Shown in pieces: positions 1 through 8,711 of a DNA stretch of 64,000 nucleotides. The first letter of the stretch is position 1. The number at the start of each line of letters is the position of its first letter. A model generated the notes under the pieces. The model searched no databases and had not been told where the DNA came from. It saw nothing but the letters and a program-made list of their open reading frames with translations. Origin of the DNA: Bradyrhizobium sp. CCBAU 53338 (lineage in GTDB: Bacteria; Pseudomonadota; Alphaproteobacteria; Rhizobiales; Xanthobacteraceae); the NCBI RefSeq assembly GCF_015291665.1, contig NZ_CP030048.1, positions 310,001 to 374,000 of the forward strand, read 5' to 3'. The translations under genes and the position numbers were made by a program.

Positions 1-1654
1 CCTTCGACGTCGTGCGGATGTTGGTGAGCTGCTTGCCCTTGAGCACGTTGATCTCGAGATCGTTGTCGCGGGTGTGCTCGCCGACGATCATGCCCTTGTA
101 GACCTTCCAGCCGGGCTCGATCATCATCGGGCCGCGGTCTTCCAGCTTGAACATGGCGTAGGCCACCGCCTCGCCCTGGTCGTTGGAGATCAAGACGCCG
201 TTACGGCGGCCCTGGATCTCGCCCTTGTACGGGGCATAGCCGTGGAACAGGCGGTTCATGATCGCGGTGCCGCGGGTGTCGGTGAGCAGTTCGCCCTGAT
301 AGCCGATCAGGCCGCGGGTCGGCGCGTAGAACACCAGGCGCTGACGATTGCCGCCCGAAGGCTTCATCTCGATCAGCTCGGACTTGCGCTCGCTCATCTT
401 CTGCACGACGACGCCGGAATGCTCCTCGTCGACGTCGATCACGACCTCCTCGATCGGCTCCATGGTGGCGCCGGTCGCTTCGTCCTTCTGGTACACGACG
501 CGCGGGCGCGACACCGAGAGCTCAAAGCCCTCACGACGCATGGTCTCGATCAGGATCGCGAGCTGCAATTCGCCGCGGCCGGACACTTCCATCGCATCCT
601 TGTCGGCGGACTCGACGACGCGCAACGCGACGTTGCCCTCGGCTTCACGCAAGAGACGGTCGCGGATCATGCGGCTCGTCACCTTGTCGCCTTCGGTACC
701 GGCGAGCGGGGAGTTGTTGACGATGAACGACATCGACACGGTCGGCGGATCGATCGGTTGCGCCGGCAGCGGTACCTCGACGGTGGGATCGCAGAAAGTG
801 TCGGCGACGGTGCCTTTGGTCAGGCCGGCAATGGCGACGATGTCGCCGGCTTCGGCTTCATCGAGCGGCGTGCGCTCGAGACCGCGGAATGCCAGGATCT
901 TGGTGATACGCCCGGTCTCGACCAGCTTGCCGTCGGCATGAAGCACCTTGACCTGCTGGTTCGGCTTGAGGACGCCGGACGAGATGCGGCCGGTGATGAT
1001 GCGGCCGAGATAGGGATTGGCTTCCAGGATGGTGCCGATCATCCGGAACGGCCCTTCCTCGACCGTCGGCGGTGCGACGTGACGCAGGATCAGGTCGAAC
1101 AGCGGCTCCATGCCCTTGTCCTGCGGACCCTCCGGGCTCTCGGCCATCCAGCCCTGCTTGGCCGACCCGTAGAGGATCGGGAAATCGAGCTGCTCCTCGC
1201 TGGCGTCGAGCGCCGCGAACAGGTCGAACACCTCGTTGATGACTTCGGTCGGGCGCGCGTCGGGGCGATCGACCTTGTTGATGACGACGATCGGCTTGAG
1301 GCCGACCTTGAGCGCCTTGGAGACCACGAACTTGGTCTGCGGCAGCGGGCCTTCGGCCGCGTCCACCAGCACCAGCGCGCCGTCCACCATGTTCAGGATT
1401 CGCTCGACCTCACCGCCGAAATCGGCGTGGCCGGGGGTGTCGACGATGTTGACGCGGGTGTCCTTCCACTGCACCGAGGCCGCCTTGGCCAGAATGGTGA
1501 TGCCGCGCTCGCGCTCCAGGTCGTTGGAGTCCATGGCGCGATCCGTCACCTTCTGGTTCTCGCGGAACGTGCCGGACTGCTGGAGGAGCTTGTCGACGAG
1601 GGTCGTCTTGCCATGGTCGACGTGGGCGATGATGGCGACGTTACGAAGGTTCAT
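1..1654 (-). CDS. typA: Ribosome-associated GTPase TypA/BipA (3' end cut by window edge)
   Basis: Translational GTPase of the EF-G superfamily that binds ribosomes and helps assembly and stress adaptation. The start is the ATG at 1654. The protein opens with a G1 P-loop (AHVDHGKTT, residues about 10-18), followed by the DTPGHADF switch II motif and the NKVDRP guanine-specificity motif. EF-Tu-like domain II and EF-G-like domains follow. About 551 residues are visible of the roughly 600 usual for the family, so the C-terminus lies outside the window. It is transcribed alone, 290 bases downstream of the Crp/Fnr gene on the same strand. Identification is by strong motif and full-length similarity. 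Confidence 0.96.
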   Translation of the reverse strand, partial: MNLRNVAIIAHVDHGKTTLVDKLLQQSGTFRENQKVTDRAMDSNDLERERGITILAKAASVQWKDTRVNIVDTPGHADFGGEVERILNMVDGALVLVDAAEGPLPQTKFVVSKALKVGLKPIVVINKVDRPDARPTEVINEVFDLFAALDASEEQLDFPILYGSAKQGWMAESPEGPQDKGMEPLFDLILRHVAPPTVEEGPFRMIGTILEANPYLGRIITGRISSGVLKPNQQVKVLHADGKLVETGRITKILAFRGLERTPLDEAEAGDIVAIAGLTKGTVADTFCDPTVEVPLPAQPIDPPTVSMSFIVNNSPLAGTEGDKVTSRMIRDRLLREAEGNVALRVVESADKDAMEVSGRGELQLAILIETMRREGFELSVSRPRVVYQKDEATGATMEPIEEVVIDVDEEHSGVVVQKMSERKSELIEMKPSGGNRQRLVFYAPTRGLIGYQGELLTDTRGTAIMNRLFHGYAPYKGEIQGRRNGVLISNDQGEAVAYAMFKLEDRGPMMIEPGWKVYKGMIVGEHTRDNDLEINVLKGKQLTNIRTTSK

Positions 1655-1873
1655 GAGTGAGCTTCTTTGCGGTCGGACAATGGGTTAAGCGCGATCTCGC
1701 CGGTCAAGCCGGGACCTCTTCACGGACGACGCTGAAACGTGGAAAACGGGGCCTGCTACGCCCAAAAAGGAAACCCGGCCATATCGACCGGGCACCCCAT
1801 GCGTTTGCGCCGCAATATAGGGAAAAAACGCCAAAAAACAATGCGTTCTTTCGAGGTTGGTTGATTGAATTTT

Positions 1874-1908
1874 GTCCGGGAATCCCCGGGGCTTAGAATA
1901 TCCCGGAC
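1874..1908. promoter_or_regulatory. Inverted repeat between the Crp/Fnr gene and typA
   Basis: Perfect 8-bp arms GTCCGGGA (1874-1881) and TCCCGGAC (1901-1908) enclose 19 bases that themselves contain the palindrome CCCCGGGG. It lies 37 bases after the stop of the Crp/Fnr gene and about 220 bases before the typA start. No clear T-run follows on the minus strand, so a rho-independent terminator is not proven. It could equally be an operator or mRNA structure in the typA leader. Apart from this I see nothing in 1655-1944. Confidence 0.4.
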
Positions 1909-1944
1909 CAAACCGGCCCTTTATTCGCGGGACAAGTGCCCCAA

Positions 1945-2721
1945 CTAGCCCTGCGCGGAGCTGTGGTTCGGCTCCTCTGTCGGATAGACCCCGCGCAGCA
2001 CCTCCTCGAAGTGCATCTTGACGGCGTCGTTGCAGAGGCAGGCGCGCAGGCGCAGGCCGTCATGGTTGCGGACCAGGATCGAGCCGCGCCGCGTGTCGAG
2101 CACGCCTTCGGCCTTGAACGATTGCAGCACGCGGCTGGCATAGCTGCGCCCCACGCCGAGCAACGTGGCGAGCTGCTCATGCGTCAACGGCACGCTGCTC
2201 TCGTCGCCGGTTCGCTCCATCGCCGCGATGATCCATTTCGCCGTGCGCTGCTCGATCGAGTGAATGGCGTTGCAGGCGGTCGACTGGAAAATCTGCGCCA
2301 GCATGCAGTCGGCATAGCGCGCGAAGATGTTGCGCAGTGACGGCGAGCGCGCCTTCGCCGCTTCCAGCTTGCCGACGTGAATGCGCGCGAACGGGCCGCC
2401 GAACTTGACGCAGATGCGGGTATAGGCCGGCAGAAATCCTTCGCTGACGATGCCGCCCACCGCGCCCTCACGGCCGACCAGGATGGTCTCGACGTCGCGG
2501 CCGTCCTCGTTCGGAACGAGGAACGTCGCGAGCGAGGGCCCGCACGGAAAGTGCACGACCTGGACATCGTCGCCGGGACTGTAGAGCAGATGGTTCGGGC
2601 CGACCTCGTCGACGGCGAAATGTGGTGCGAGCAGCGCATAGTCCGGCGCATTCAACCGCCGAAGCAGATTGTTGGCAGGGCGGCTCTCGATCTCGCTTGT
2701 CTTGCTGATACGCGCATCCAT
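1945..2721 (-). CDS. Crp/Fnr family transcriptional regulator
   Basis: 258-residue DNA-binding regulator with an N-terminal cyclic-nucleotide-binding-like beta barrel (residues about 25-120), a dimerisation helix (about 125-165) and a winged helix-turn-helix (about 179-215, core EQLATLLGVGRSYASRVLQ). The FNR-type N-terminal cysteine cluster is absent, so it is unlikely to bind a 4Fe-4S cluster. Its effector is unknown. The start is the ATG at 2721. It is divergent from the response regulator gene at 2883, and the two share a 161-bp control region. Family call is secure, target genes unknown. Confidence 0.9.
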   Translation of the reverse strand: MDARISKTSEIESRPANNLLRRLNAPDYALLAPHFAVDEVGPNHLLYSPGDDVQVVHFPCGPSLATFLVPNEDGRDVETILVGREGAVGGIVSEGFLPAYTRICVKFGGPFARIHVGKLEAAKARSPSLRNIFARYADCMLAQIFQSTACNAIHSIEQRTAKWIIAAMERTGDESSVPLTHEQLATLLGVGRSYASRVLQSFKAEGVLDTRRGSILVRNHDGLRLRACLCNDAVKMHFEEVLRGVYPTEEPNHSSAQG

Positions 2722-2882
2722 CGCAAACTCCCCATCCTCCTCTCCACCTTAGCGAGTTCCGTCCATGGCTTGTGTGCACATGTGGACAGACGTCAAAACT
2801 GTTCTGTGGTGAGTTTCGTTCCGGGAACCCTCCGATGCGCTGGGCGCAGGCGTCGGCATGGGCTGTCCTGATTGGTGACAAC

Positions 2883-3290
2883 ATGCAGCCCTCAATAGCC
2901 AGGATCATGATACCTGCTTTCCCCGACGGCTCAGCCGTCAGCCCTGCCGATGTGCTGATCGTCGAGGACGATCCGATCATCGCGATCGATTTCGAGGATC
3001 GCCTGCTCGGCTTTGGCGTGAGCAGCGTGCGCACGGTGGGCTCGGTGGCGCAGGCCCTGAACGCTATCACGGCACGCGCGCCCGACTTCGCGCTGCTCGA
3101 TGTCGAGTTGATCCGCGAGAAGAGTTTTGCGATCGCCGAACGGCTTGCAGCCCTGGATATTCCCTTCGTCTTCGTCACCGGCTACGGCGCGGAGACGAGC
3201 ATTCCGCCGGAGTTTGCCGCACGGCCACGGCTGCAAAAGCCCTGCTCCAGCGATGCGCTGGAGGCGGCGTTGCAGGCGCGCGGCGGCTAG
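2883..3290 (+). CDS. Single-domain response regulator (CheY-like receiver)
   Basis: 135-residue receiver domain with no output domain. With the ATG at 2883 the acidic pair is D29/D30, the phospho-acceptor is D73 (LLDVELI), the switch threonine is T99 (FVTGYG) and the conserved lysine is K119 (LQKPC). The ATG at 2907 is an alternative start, and an in-frame GTG exists at 2772 but would put the start inside the shared promoter region. No histidine kinase is adjacent. It probably receives phosphate from an unlinked kinase. It converges on the PhoD gene with a 7-base gap. Confidence 0.85.
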   Translation: MQPSIARIMIPAFPDGSAVSPADVLIVEDDPIIAIDFEDRLLGFGVSSVRTVGSVAQALNAITARAPDFALLDVELIREKSFAIAERLAALDIPFVFVTGYGAETSIPPEFAARPRLQKPCSSDALEAALQARGG

Positions 3291-3297
3291 ATCGGCC

Positions 3298-4845
3298 TCA
3301 GGCGAGTTTCGGATCGAGCGTGGTCGACCACAGCGCGACGTCGGCGCGGTCGCGCAGCGTCACTGTCATCTGGCCGGAAGTGCCGTCGATCTTGACGTGA
3401 CCGAAGAACTGCATGCCCGCTGACGGCGGCAGGTTCTGCTTGTCGAGGCCGGGTGCCCTGACGAAGCGCACCTCGGGGCCGAACGTGTTGTCGAGCTCGT
3501 TCGGGCCGAACGTGCCGGCGTGCAGCGGGCCCGAGACGAACTCCCAGAACGGCTCGAAATCCTGGAATTGCGCCTTGTTCGGATCGTAATAATGCGCGGC
3601 GGCGTAGTGCACGTCCGCCGTCAGCCACACCGTGTTCCTGATCGGCGCCACCTTGATGAAGCGCAGGATGTCGGCGATCTCGAGTTCGCGGCCGCGGGGC
3701 GGGCCGTCGCTTTGCGCGAAGGCTTCCGAACCCTTCTTGTTCGCGGCATCATCGTAAACGAGGATGCTGAGCGGCATGTCGGAGGCGATCACCTTCCAGG
3801 TCGCGCGCGAATTGAGCAGTTCGCGCTTCAGCCAGGCCATCTGCTCGGGCCCGAGGAAATAGCTGGCCGGGCCGTACTCGGTTTCGAGATTGGCGCCGTT
3901 CGGGCCGCGATAGCTGCGCTCGTCGAGCACGAACACGTCGAGATGCGGGCCGTAGGAGATTTTGCGATAGACCCGGCCCGGCTCATTGATGCTCTCGCGC
4001 ATCGGATACATCTCGTGGAAGGCGCGGCTCGCGCGCGCCGCGAGCAGCCAGATGTCGCGCACCTTGTAGGTCGCCGGCAGATCCTTCGACAGCGACCAGT
4101 TGTTGGTCACCTCGTGATCGTCCCACTGCACGAAAACAGGCACTTCGGCATTGAAGGCGCGGACGTTGTCGTCGGTGAAATTGTATTTGTGCGCCGCGCG
4201 GTACTCGTCCAGCGTCTCGGCGACCTTGGCCTTTTCGGGGATGGTGAGGTTCTTCCAGATCTTGCCGTCTGCGAGCTTCACCTCGGAAGGGATCACGCCG
4301 TCGGCGTAGATGGTGTCGCCGGAGTGCAGCAGGAAATCCGGCCGGTGCTTGCGCATGGCTGAGAAGGTGAGCATGCCGCCGTCATCGGGATTGATGCCCC
4401 AGCCTTGGCCGGCGACGTCGCCGCCCCAGACGAAGCTGACGTCGCGGCGGTCGGCCGGCGCGGTGCGGAAGCGGCCGACCACCGGCTCGCCTTCGATCGC
4501 AGTATGGGAGAGATCGCGGAAGCGGACGCGGTAGAAGATGTCCTGTCCGCCGGGCAGATTCTCCACCAGCATCTTCGCGGTGAAGTCGCTCTCGGGCAGC
4601 GCCGCGATCGGCGGCAGCGCACGGGAGTCCTTGAACGATTCCGTCGTCGCCACCTCGACCAGCATCTGCGCGGGACGGTCGGTGCGCGCCCAGACCACAC
4701 CGCCATCGACGGTGACGTCGCCGGACTGCACGCCGTGGGTGACCATAGGCCGGTCGGCGGCGCGCGACAGATGCGGCATCGCGATCGCGCCGAGTGCGCC
4801 GGCGCCGGTGGTGAGGAATTTGCGGCGGGAGAATTTGATCTTCAT
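3298..4845 (-). CDS. Alkaline phosphatase D (PhoD) family phosphodiesterase/phosphatase
   Basis: 515-residue exported metallophosphatase. The ATG at 4845 gives a Tat signal at once (SRRKFLTTGAGALGA, about residues 6-20) with an AxA-type cleavage region, which supports it over the longer frame starting at 4884. A PhoD N-terminal domain (about 33-130) is followed by the metallophosphatase domain, with VWGGD, HSGDTIYAD and WDDHE motifs typical of PhoD ligands to iron and calcium. It probably releases phosphate from phosphodiesters in the periplasm. No Pho box was identified. The upstream region holds a palindromic repeat (4881-4982). Confidence 0.9.
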   Translation of the reverse strand: MKIKFSRRKFLTTGAGALGAIAMPHLSRAADRPMVTHGVQSGDVTVDGGVVWARTDRPAQMLVEVATTESFKDSRALPPIAALPESDFTAKMLVENLPGGQDIFYRVRFRDLSHTAIEGEPVVGRFRTAPADRRDVSFVWGGDVAGQGWGINPDDGGMLTFSAMRKHRPDFLLHSGDTIYADGVIPSEVKLADGKIWKNLTIPEKAKVAETLDEYRAAHKYNFTDDNVRAFNAEVPVFVQWDDHEVTNNWSLSKDLPATYKVRDIWLLAARASRAFHEMYPMRESINEPGRVYRKISYGPHLDVFVLDERSYRGPNGANLETEYGPASYFLGPEQMAWLKRELLNSRATWKVIASDMPLSILVYDDAANKKGSEAFAQSDGPPRGRELEIADILRFIKVAPIRNTVWLTADVHYAAAHYYDPNKAQFQDFEPFWEFVSGPLHAGTFGPNELDNTFGPEVRFVRAPGLDKQNLPPSAGMQFFGHVKIDGTSGQMTVTLRDRADVALWSTTLDPKLA

Positions 4846-4880
4846 GGCGTGGGGCTCGCGGGCTGGCGCATCTTGAGCTG

Positions 4881-4982
4881 TCATTTCGGAGCGCGCGAAG
4901 CGCTAATCCGGAATCTCGAGATTCCCCGGTGCGCAATGGCGCACCTGAGGTCTGGTCCTTCGGACCATCCCGGAATGACGAC
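4881..4982. repeat. Palindromic intergenic repeat, 'TCATTCCGG' family
   Basis: The ends are near-complementary (GTCATTTCGGA at the left, TCCCGGAATGAC at the right). Two internal hairpins are visible: GGTGCGCAATGGCGCACC and GGTCCTTCGGACC. It lies between the TAXI gene and the PhoD gene. Related copies are at 12821-12902 and 60555-60594. It resembles rhizobial RIME/REP-type mosaic elements. Confidence 0.7.
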
Positions 4983-5029
4983 GGAACCTATATTGAGACA
5001 TTGTGACGCGGCAATTACGCGTGCAGACG

Positions 5030-6475
5030 TTATGCGTTGCCGGCGGCTCGGAATTGCGCGCCGGCGCGCTGCAGGTTCTGCGGCAGGCTGGACAGCACCG
5101 CCTTGCGGTCGGCGACCGCGGTGTGGAATTGGTCGAGCGCGATGTTGAAGGCCGCCAGTGCGCCTTCCTCGATGGCACCGTGATCGAAGCAGCGCAGCGT
5201 GTCGCGCAGGATCTCGTCGGCCTCGGCCTGCATCTGGTCGAGCTCGTCGGTCGTCTCGCTCTTCCGGGCTGCGGTGAGCATGTCGAGCAGACGCTCGCGC
5301 AGATGGCTGTTGTTGTCGCGCTCGTCCTTTTTGAGGTAGCCCGCGAACCAGGCGCCGAGCGAGCCCGTGGCCGAGAGCGCCATCAGGCTCCACCAGATGT
5401 AATCGCTGTACTTGTCGAGGAAGGTCTTCTCCTCGCCGTCGACGAAGGCGGCAGCGCCCGGATGCACGGGGATCACCGCGTCCTTGTCGGTGTCGGGCGT
5501 TTCGATCTTCGCGGCCTGCGGGAAGTCGGTAAGCAATTGCTGGCGCACGGCGAAGAGCTGCCGGGTGAAGGCCGCGACCGTGGTCTCTGAAAGGCCTTTG
5601 CGCGCCACGATGTGATGCGAGAAGCTGATGGTCTTGACCTCGTCGTCGGGACGATCGGGCGAGCCGCCATAGGTGCCGGCGGGAATTTCCGAGGCTTCAT
5701 AGACCGGATGATTCTGCGCGATCGCATCCGCCGAATCGATCGCGAGGAAGGTCGGCGTGCCGCCGTCCCTGGCGGAGGCCGTAATCGCATCCGATGTGAT
5801 CTTGCTGTTGACTGGGCCGGCCGCGAGATAGACGTCGGCCTTCTGGGCTTTGATCGCTTCCACGACCTCGCTTGCCGGGAATTGCACGATCTCGACCTTG
5901 GCGGGATCGATGCCGTATTGCTGCAGGATCACTTTCAGCAGATTGACGTTGGCCTGCGTCTTGCCGACCACGCCGACGCGGTGGCCGGCGAGCTGTGCGA
6001 TCTTGGTGATCTTCGCGCCCTTCTTCTTGCCCTTGCCCGGCACCGACCACAGCACCACGACGTTCTTGCGCAGCGTCGCAACGGCCTGCGCGTTCTTGGG
6101 AACGTCGAGATCGCCGCGCACGATGGCAAGATCCGCCTTGCCTTCGGCGAGCTGGCCCGCGCTGGCGGTGGCGCCCTCGGTCGGGATCGGGCGCAGCCGC
6201 ACGGAGCCTTTGCTCTGCGCGAAGGCCTGCGTCAGTGTCTGCACGACTTTGAGATCGTCGCTGTTGGCTGGGCCGACCGCGATCTTCAGCGTGACCGGTC
6301 GCATCGCGAAATAGTAGCCGCCGGCGAGCGCGCCGATGATGGCGAGCACCAGCGCCAGAGACACGAGCGCGGTCTTCCGCGCCGCGGATCGCGGCGAACG
6401 CGGAGGGGGCGTCTCGGCCAGGTTCAAGTCCCCGGTCATCGATCTCCCAAACAGGCGCTTCAGGCTCAGTTTCAT
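5030..6475 (-). CDS. Membrane-anchored TAXI family (TRAP-type) binding protein with cytoplasmic helical tail
   Basis: 481 residues. A short basic N-terminus leads to a transmembrane helix (about 36-56). A TAXI-type solute-binding domain follows (about 60-355, beginning VTLKIAVGPANSDD), then a second transmembrane helix (about 358-381) and a 100-residue charged helical tail (382-481, starting KKDERDNN). TAXI proteins are normally free periplasmic binding proteins of TRAP transporters, but no DctQ/DctM permease gene is near. The two-helix topology with an external ligand domain and an internal tail looks more like a receptor or a tethered adaptor. Start at the ATG at 6475. The ligand is unknown. 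Confidence 0.82.
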   Translation of the reverse strand: MKLSLKRLFGRSMTGDLNLAETPPPRSPRSAARKTALVSLALVLAIIGALAGGYYFAMRPVTLKIAVGPANSDDLKVVQTLTQAFAQSKGSVRLRPIPTEGATASAGQLAEGKADLAIVRGDLDVPKNAQAVATLRKNVVVLWSVPGKGKKKGAKITKIAQLAGHRVGVVGKTQANVNLLKVILQQYGIDPAKVEIVQFPASEVVEAIKAQKADVYLAAGPVNSKITSDAITASARDGGTPTFLAIDSADAIAQNHPVYEASEIPAGTYGGSPDRPDDEVKTISFSHHIVARKGLSETTVAAFTRQLFAVRQQLLTDFPQAAKIETPDTDKDAVIPVHPGAAAFVDGEEKTFLDKYSDYIWWSLMALSATGSLGAWFAGYLKKDERDNNSHLRERLLDMLTAARKSETTDELDQMQAEADEILRDTLRCFDHGAIEEGALAAFNIALDQFHTAVADRKAVLSSLPQNLQRAGAQFRAAGNA

Positions 6476-6627
6476 CTTGGCCGGCGATTTACGCCCGCAA
6501 TTGTAGCAAATTTCTTGTCCGGCGGGGTTACATCTCCGTCATGGTTAGCGGATGCGCGAAATCCCCGATGAACCCCAGGCGTAAGCGGGGCGTTAGGGTA
6601 AAGTTCCCCTGAAGAACGGAGGCGGTC

Positions 6628-6930
6628 ATGGCAGAGCGATTGGCGGCGGACGCACGCAAGCAGGCGCTGGGCGGTATCCCGGGCTGGACCGAGGTCCAGG
6701 GCCGCGACGCCATCGGGAAAACCTTTGTCTTCAAGGATTTCAACGAGGCCTTCGGCTTCATGACCCGCGCGGCGCTGATCGCTGAAAAAATGGATCATCA
6801 CCCGGAATGGCGCAACGTTTACAAGACGGTGGAGGTGGTGCTCTCGACCCACGACGCCGGCGGCGTCACCAGGCTCGACGTCGAGCTTGCGAGCGCGATG
6901 AACGCCATCGCCAAGCTTACATCGGGCTGA
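6628..6930 (+). CDS. phhB: Pterin-4a-carbinolamine dehydratase
   Basis: 100-residue cytoplasmic enzyme that dehydrates 4a-hydroxytetrahydrobiopterin during recycling of the pterin cofactor of aromatic amino acid hydroxylases. The family signature HHPEW (residues 57-61) is present and the length is typical. The ATG at 6628 is preceded by a good GGAGG ribosome site. No phenylalanine hydroxylase gene lies in the window, so the partner must be elsewhere. It is divergent from the TAXI gene on its left and 90 bases upstream of the YkvA-like gene on the same strand. Confidence 0.92.
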   Translation: MAERLAADARKQALGGIPGWTEVQGRDAIGKTFVFKDFNEAFGFMTRAALIAEKMDHHPEWRNVYKTVEVVLSTHDAGGVTRLDVELASAMNAIAKLTSG

Positions 6931-7020
6931 CATCTTGCAGGCAAAATGCGCGTCCCCATGTTGTGATCAGCATGCGATGCGGCGATCCGCCGCGTCCGGC
7001 TGAACGGGGAGTTCTCGGCC

Positions 7021-7398
7021 ATGGCTGCCGAACACGGCGTCGGCTTCGAGCCGGCCGATCGGCTCGCGGAAGATCGTGACAGCGCGCGCCGCCGCTTCTG
7101 GCGCAAGCTGAAGCGCGTCGCCGCGCATCTGCCGTTCACCGAGGATCTGCTCGCGGCCTATTACTGCGCCTTCGACCGGCAGACGCCGCGCCATGTCCAG
7201 GCGTCGCTGTTGGGGGCGATCGCCTATTTCATCCTGCCGTTCGACTTCATTCCCGACGTGATGCCAGTGCTCGGCTTCACCGATGACGCCGCGATTCTCG
7301 CCACTGCCATTCGCATGGTCGCCAGCCACATCACCTCGGAGCACCGCGAAGCCGCGCGTGCCGCGCTGACGCGCGGCGTGGATGAGGCGGAGGAATAG
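7021..7398 (+). CDS. YkvA family (DUF1232) small membrane protein
   Basis: 125 residues. A basic N-terminal region is followed by the DUF1232 core (about 55-100), including the family-typical YFILPFDFIPDVMPVLGFTDDAAIL segment, which I describe only by its PxDFIPD and GFTDDA motifs. That stretch forms one or two short membrane helices. The ATG at 7021 is preceded by GGGGAG. The biochemical role of the family is not established. It is followed by a palindromic repeat before the convergent second TAXI gene. Confidence 0.85.
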   Translation: MAAEHGVGFEPADRLAEDRDSARRRFWRKLKRVAAHLPFTEDLLAAYYCAFDRQTPRHVQASLLGAIAYFILPFDFIPDVMPVLGFTDDAAILATAIRMVASHITSEHREAARAALTRGVDEAEE

Positions 7399-7415
7399 CA
7401 GGGCCCCATATTCCG

Positions 7416-7519
7416 CTGTTATTCTCCGCGAAGGCGGAGAATCCAGTACGCCGCGGCTTCTCGATTCAATCACGGCCGTCTCGGAGTACTGGATCGCCCG
7501 GTCAAGCCGGGCGATGACA
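7416..7519. repeat. Dispersed repeat, 'CGCGAAGGCGG...CCGGTCAAGCCGGGCGATGA' family, copy 1
   Basis: It contains the hairpin ATTCTCCGCGAAGGCGGAGAAT, the word CCAGTACGCCGCGG, and a second hairpin formed by GCCCGGTCAAGCCGGGC. A second copy with about 80% of the same words in the same order is at 9821-9935. It sits between convergent genes. Confidence 0.8.
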
Positions 7520-7538
7520 GCGAGAGTGTGGCCGTCCG

Positions 7539-8693
7539 CTACTTCTTCTCCGCGCGCGCCTTCTCCGCATCCCATGCCTGGAATTGCCTGAACAGCGTCT
7601 CCCGCTCCGCGTCGGACACCTTCGCGCCCGCCGGGCTCTGCTTCAGGAATGCTTCGAAGCGTTGCTGCGTTACCGGTTCGACGCCGTGTCGGTCGAGCCA
7701 TTGCTGCGCCACCGGCAATCTGCTCCAGCCCGCCAGGGGAGCCGCGAGCGACACCTCTTTCCATTTGGGATGGAAGGGTGCGTTCTGAAGCGCCGGGAAT
7801 TTCGTGAAGAAGGCATCCACGAACAGCGCGAGCTTGCGATAGCGCTCCGTGTTGGGCGCCCAATTATAGGCCGCCAGCACAGCAGGCACGGCGATCGTAT
7901 CCACGCTCTCGCCCTCCTTGATCAGGTTCGGATAGTCCTTGGCAGTGAGCGTCGCCGGCAGATAGTCGTTCTGGAGCGGCTTTGCATAGTCCACGCGCGC
8001 GAGATGGAAGCGACCGTCATTGCCGAAGGTCGAGACCGATTTGTACGGCTTGCCGCCGACCACGATGACGGCGTCGATCTCGCCGGCCTTCAATTTCTCC
8101 ATCGCAATGCGCTGCTCGACATAGACGAATTTCGCCCTGATCCCGAGCCGCTCGAACACGGTGAGTGCGGTGACGAAAGTGCCGCCGTTCGGCAAGTCGA
8201 CGCTGACCGTCTTGCCCTCGAGGTCTTTCAGCGTCGAGACCGATTTCGGTGCGATCACCTGCATCTCCTCGTTGTAGAGCTTGGTGACATAGGTGAACTG
8301 CCGCTTGATGTCCTTCGCGAATCCCTTTCGCTCGAGGTAATCCAGCGTATCAGCGCGCACCACGCCGAGATCGACGCCTTGCAGGAACAGGATGTCGGCC
8401 ACGCTCTGCACCGAGCCGCGGCCGACGATCGGCAGGACGCGGATCTTGTTGCCGTCGTCGAGCACCGAGGCGAGGTCGGCGCCGAATTGCACATAGGTGC
8501 CGCCGATCGTGCCTGTTATCAGCGTCACGGTGTTGGCGTTCAGCGCCTGTTTGGTCGAACTCGAGCCGAACTGGAAGATGGCCTTCAGGCTGTCGGAGAC
8601 CTTGGCCGGATCATATTCGGTCTGTTCAGCATGAGCCGCGAAGGCGCAGATCGTCGTGATGGCGGCAAGCGCCATTCTCAAAGTGTCACGCAT
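7539..8693 (-). CDS. TAXI family TRAP transporter solute-binding protein
   Basis: 384 residues with a cleavable Sec signal (residues 1-22, AxA site at AHA). The TAXI binding fold begins at about residue 55 (TLITGTIGGTYVQFGADLA) and carries the family-typical GGTF-like ligand loop (LPNGGTFV). It is expected in the periplasm. No TRAP permease genes are nearby, so it is an orphan binding protein. The gene upstream on the same strand (SEL1-like, ending 8712) is only 18 bases away, which suggests a two-gene operon. Start at the ATG at 8693. Confidence 0.86.
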   Translation of the reverse strand: MRDTLRMALAAITTICAFAAHAEQTEYDPAKVSDSLKAIFQFGSSSTKQALNANTVTLITGTIGGTYVQFGADLASVLDDGNKIRVLPIVGRGSVQSVADILFLQGVDLGVVRADTLDYLERKGFAKDIKRQFTYVTKLYNEEMQVIAPKSVSTLKDLEGKTVSVDLPNGGTFVTALTVFERLGIRAKFVYVEQRIAMEKLKAGEIDAVIVVGGKPYKSVSTFGNDGRFHLARVDYAKPLQNDYLPATLTAKDYPNLIKEGESVDTIAVPAVLAAYNWAPNTERYRKLALFVDAFFTKFPALQNAPFHPKWKEVSLAAPLAGWSRLPVAQQWLDRHGVEPVTQQRFEAFLKQSPAGAKVSDAERETLFRQFQAWDAEKARAEKK

Positions 8694-8711
8694 GATGTCC
8701 CCTGAAAAGTT

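Noticed and set aside
74..1660. 528-codon open frame on the plus strand over typA
   Set aside because: It is the antisense shadow of typA in GC-rich DNA. Its protein is His/Asp/Leu-rich with no domain, while the opposite strand encodes a complete TypA with all motifs.
1657..1896. 79-codon open frame between typA and the Crp/Fnr gene
   Set aside because: It overlaps the typA start region and the inverted repeat, has no ribosome site and resembles nothing known.
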